Shown here one piece after another: positions 5,969 to 6,920 of a DNA stretch of 6,920 nt; position 1 is the stretch's first letter, and each line of letters opens with the position of its first letter. The notes below the pieces were generated by a model. It did no database searches. It saw only the letters and a program-made list of their open reading frames with translations, and was not told the origin of the DNA. This DNA comes from Acidilobaceae archaeon. GTDB lineage: Archaea > Thermoproteota > Thermoprotei_A > Sulfolobales > Acidilobaceae. Location: the NCBI GenBank assembly GCA_026985385.1, contig JALSQM010000142.1, forward strand, positions 1 through 6,920. Reading direction: 5' to 3'. The position numbers were made by a program, and so were the translations under genes.

Positions 5969-6745
5969 CTAAGGGTTTGGCACCGCCTGTGTTGCTATGT
6001 AGTGTATGGTGAAGGCCGGGCTGCAGCTAGTCCCCATCAGCTCCTCGTGTCCCTCTATGGCGTCGCTTATGCCTATCCAGACGAATATCACGCTACTCTC
6101 TCCCGGCTCTATTATGTTGTCAGAGTCATACTGCATCACGGTAGTTGTATTGTTGGGTAGCTTGAGCACGTGGCCTCCAGCCATTATATCTTCTAGCGAG
6201 ACCGCGGTCGCAGGCGAGCCGTGGTTCGCGGTCCACCAGGTCACCGGCTTGGTGTAGCTGTCGTTCCACCCACTAGCTACTATCGATACACTGTAGCCGT
6301 TGTAGTTGAACTGGCCAGTGTAGTGCGGCAGGTCTAACGAGGGGTTTAGAAGTATGTAGTCTAGCAGGTCATCGTTGTCACAGCTGCCGCTGGGAGCGGC
6401 CTCTACCCAGAAGGTCACATGCACAGGTATGGTGCCCTTGTTCTCCACCTTCAATACCAGGGTTCCATATGCCAGTGGGTAGGCATTGTCTAGTGCTACA
6501 TCAACTGATCCTACTCCGGTACCCTGGCCCTCATCCCTCACTCCGACGGAGAACCTCATCGTGTGATTCGTGTTCCAGCTAGCTAGTGTCGGTAGGACGT
6601 CCCATTGGAGCACGCCGGTAGATGCGCTGCCCTGGAGGCTCACCTGGTCCGACCAGTGGGCCAGGCTGAAGCCGGCAGCCGCCAGTACTAGAACTGCTAG
6701 AGCCGCTGATGAGGCGGCTAAAAAAACCTTGGATGTGTGCTTCAA
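5969..6745 (-). CDS. TasA/camelysin-like secreted fibre protein with SipW-dependent-type signal region
   Basis: A probable exported surface or fibre-forming protein of 258 residues. Numbered from TTG 6745: a basic N-terminus (MKHTSK), a hydrophobic core (about 7-27), then SLA and HWSDQVSLQGSASTGVL (30-46). This copies the pattern of bacterial TasA/CalY precursors, where Ala precedes an aromatic-Ser-Asp segment and a Gly-Thr/Val-Leu strand; likely cleavage is after Ala29. The rest is Thr/Ser/Asn-rich beta-type sequence without a second membrane helix. Asn60, Asn161, Asn198 and Asn199 are N-glycosylation sequons. Cys122 and Cys241 are the only cysteines after the signal and could form a disulfide. 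A signal peptidase gene follows directly and a paralog precedes it, as in SipW-TasA loci. TasA-like subunits are known from the bundling pili of the crenarchaeon Pyrobaculum. TTG 6745 was chosen over TTG 6760 because GAGGTG sits between them. Export is firm; fibre formation is inferred. Confidence 0.75.
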   Translation of the reverse strand: MKHTSKVFLAASSAALAVLVLAAAGFSLAHWSDQVSLQGSASTGVLQWDVLPTLASWNTNHTMRFSVGVRDEGQGTGVGSVDVALDNAYPLAYGTLVLKVENKGTIPVHVTFWVEAAPSGSCDNDDLLDYILLNPSLDLPHYTGQFNYNGYSVSIVASGWNDSYTKPVTWWTANHGSPATAVSLEDIMAGGHVLKLPNNTTTVMQYDSDNIIEPGESSVIFVWIGISDAIEGHEELMGTSCSPAFTIHYIATQAVPNP

Positions 6746-6752
6746 TTCTCTA

Positions 6753-6758
6753 CACCTC
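6753..6758 (-). promoter_or_regulatory. Ribosome binding site setting the TasA-like gene start at TTG 6745
   Basis: Minus-strand GAGGTG is a near-perfect archaeal Shine-Dalgarno, 7 bases before TTG 6745. It overlaps the alternative TTG at 6760, which would be an unlikely start. Confidence 0.6.
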
Positions 6759-6799
6759 AACTACCCGCTTCTCCCGTTGATCGATATCCCTAGCCCTCG

Positions 6800-6920
6800 T
6801 TACGGGCTGGTGGGTACTGCCTGCTCCCAGGTTAGCGGCATTGCGAAGGTGAAGCTCTGGCCCATCAGGTCTTCGGGTGCGTTGACGCTAGAGCTGCCTA
6901 TCAGTCCTATACATAGCATG
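6800..6920 (-). CDS. C-terminal fragment of a paralogous TasA-like secreted protein, cut by the right edge
   Basis: The last 39 codons of a minus-strand gene are visible from the edge to the TAA at 6802-6800. Its end, NAPEDLMGQSFTF then EQAVPTSP, parallels the end of the complete neighbour, GHEELMGTSCSPAFT then TQAVPNP. Shared elements are IG early on, E-(D/E)-L-M-G-x-S, F-T, and the tail QAVP-(x)-P, so this is probably a second copy of the same secreted family. The ATG at 6919-6917 is internal rather than a start, because the alignment continues the partner's C-terminal strand. The gap to the next gene is 54 bases with no T-rich terminator, which suggests co-transcription. The Cys near the neighbour's C-terminus is absent in the matching segment here. 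The function follows whatever is true of the neighbour. Confidence 0.6.
   Translation of the reverse strand, partial: MLCIGLIGSSSVNAPEDLMGQSFTFAMPLTWEQAVPTSP

Noticed and set aside
5837..6160. 107-codon plus-strand reading frame
   Set aside because: It runs antisense across the AT-rich island and two well-supported minus-strand genes, and matches no family.
6720..6726. Run of seven T (minus strand) near the start of the TasA-like gene as a frameshift or slippage site
   Set aside because: The frame is intact across the run (Val-Phe-Leu) and the protein is complete, so nothing indicates a programmed shift.
5969..6745. Type IV (class III signal peptide) archaeal pilin
   Set aside because: There is no charged-residue/Gly prepilin peptidase site before the hydrophobic stretch. 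The Ala followed by an aromatic-Ser-Asp pattern fits signal peptidase I cleavage of the TasA type.
1..6920. CRISPR array, insertion sequence or other mobile element
   Set aside because: No regularly spaced repeats, transposase frames or flanking terminal repeats were seen.

Overview
The window reads as a stretch of a GC-rich, probably hyperthermophilic crenarchaeal chromosome, most like Desulfurococcales; the genus cannot be told from the sequence. The evidence is strong use of AGG (Arg), ATA (Ile) and GAG codons, GTG and TTG starts, archaeal Shine-Dalgarno sites of the GGGGTGA/GAGGTG type, an ER/archaeal-type (Ser-His) signal peptidase, and genes for archaeosine, a tRNA base confined to Archaea. 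There is no tRNA, rRNA, CRISPR array or insertion sequence, and no gene-free stretch longer than 300 bases.

Left edge (1-228): a possible divergent gene fragment on the minus strand, then a GC-rich leader or promoter region. Plus-strand cluster (229-4571): five tightly packed genes. The first two are a GT4 glycosyltransferase and a GH130 mannoside phosphorylase/hydrolase relative, a pair that suggests building and recycling of a mannose-type glycoside. The next two are a short RaSEA-like radical SAM protein and a minimal ArcS carrying the PC-X3-KPY-X2-S-X2-H motif. Together these look like the two subunits of archaeosine synthase, which converts preQ0 at position 15 of tRNA to archaeosine through a lysine adduct. 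They overlap by 61 bases and ArcS has its own ribosome binding site. The cluster ends with a small alpha/beta hydrolase of unknown substrate.

Minus-strand cluster (6920 down to 4558): the 3' end of a secreted-protein paralog, a complete secreted protein with a TasA/camelysin (SipW-dependent) type signal region, and a signal peptidase I whose catalytic domain follows about 320 residues of polytopic membrane sequence. This resembles the bacterial SipW-TasA biofilm fibre module and, by family knowledge, the TasA-like archaeal bundling pili of Crenarchaeota. It is the most interesting system in the window: tandem fibre-subunit candidates next to a dedicated processing peptidase with an unusual membrane fusion.

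The two clusters converge and their last genes overlap tail to tail by 14 bases inside a perfect 7-bp inverted repeat. A strongly AT-rich island at 5901-5935 between the fibre protein and the peptidase looks like a terminator plus promoter, and casts doubt on the peptidase's first start codon.
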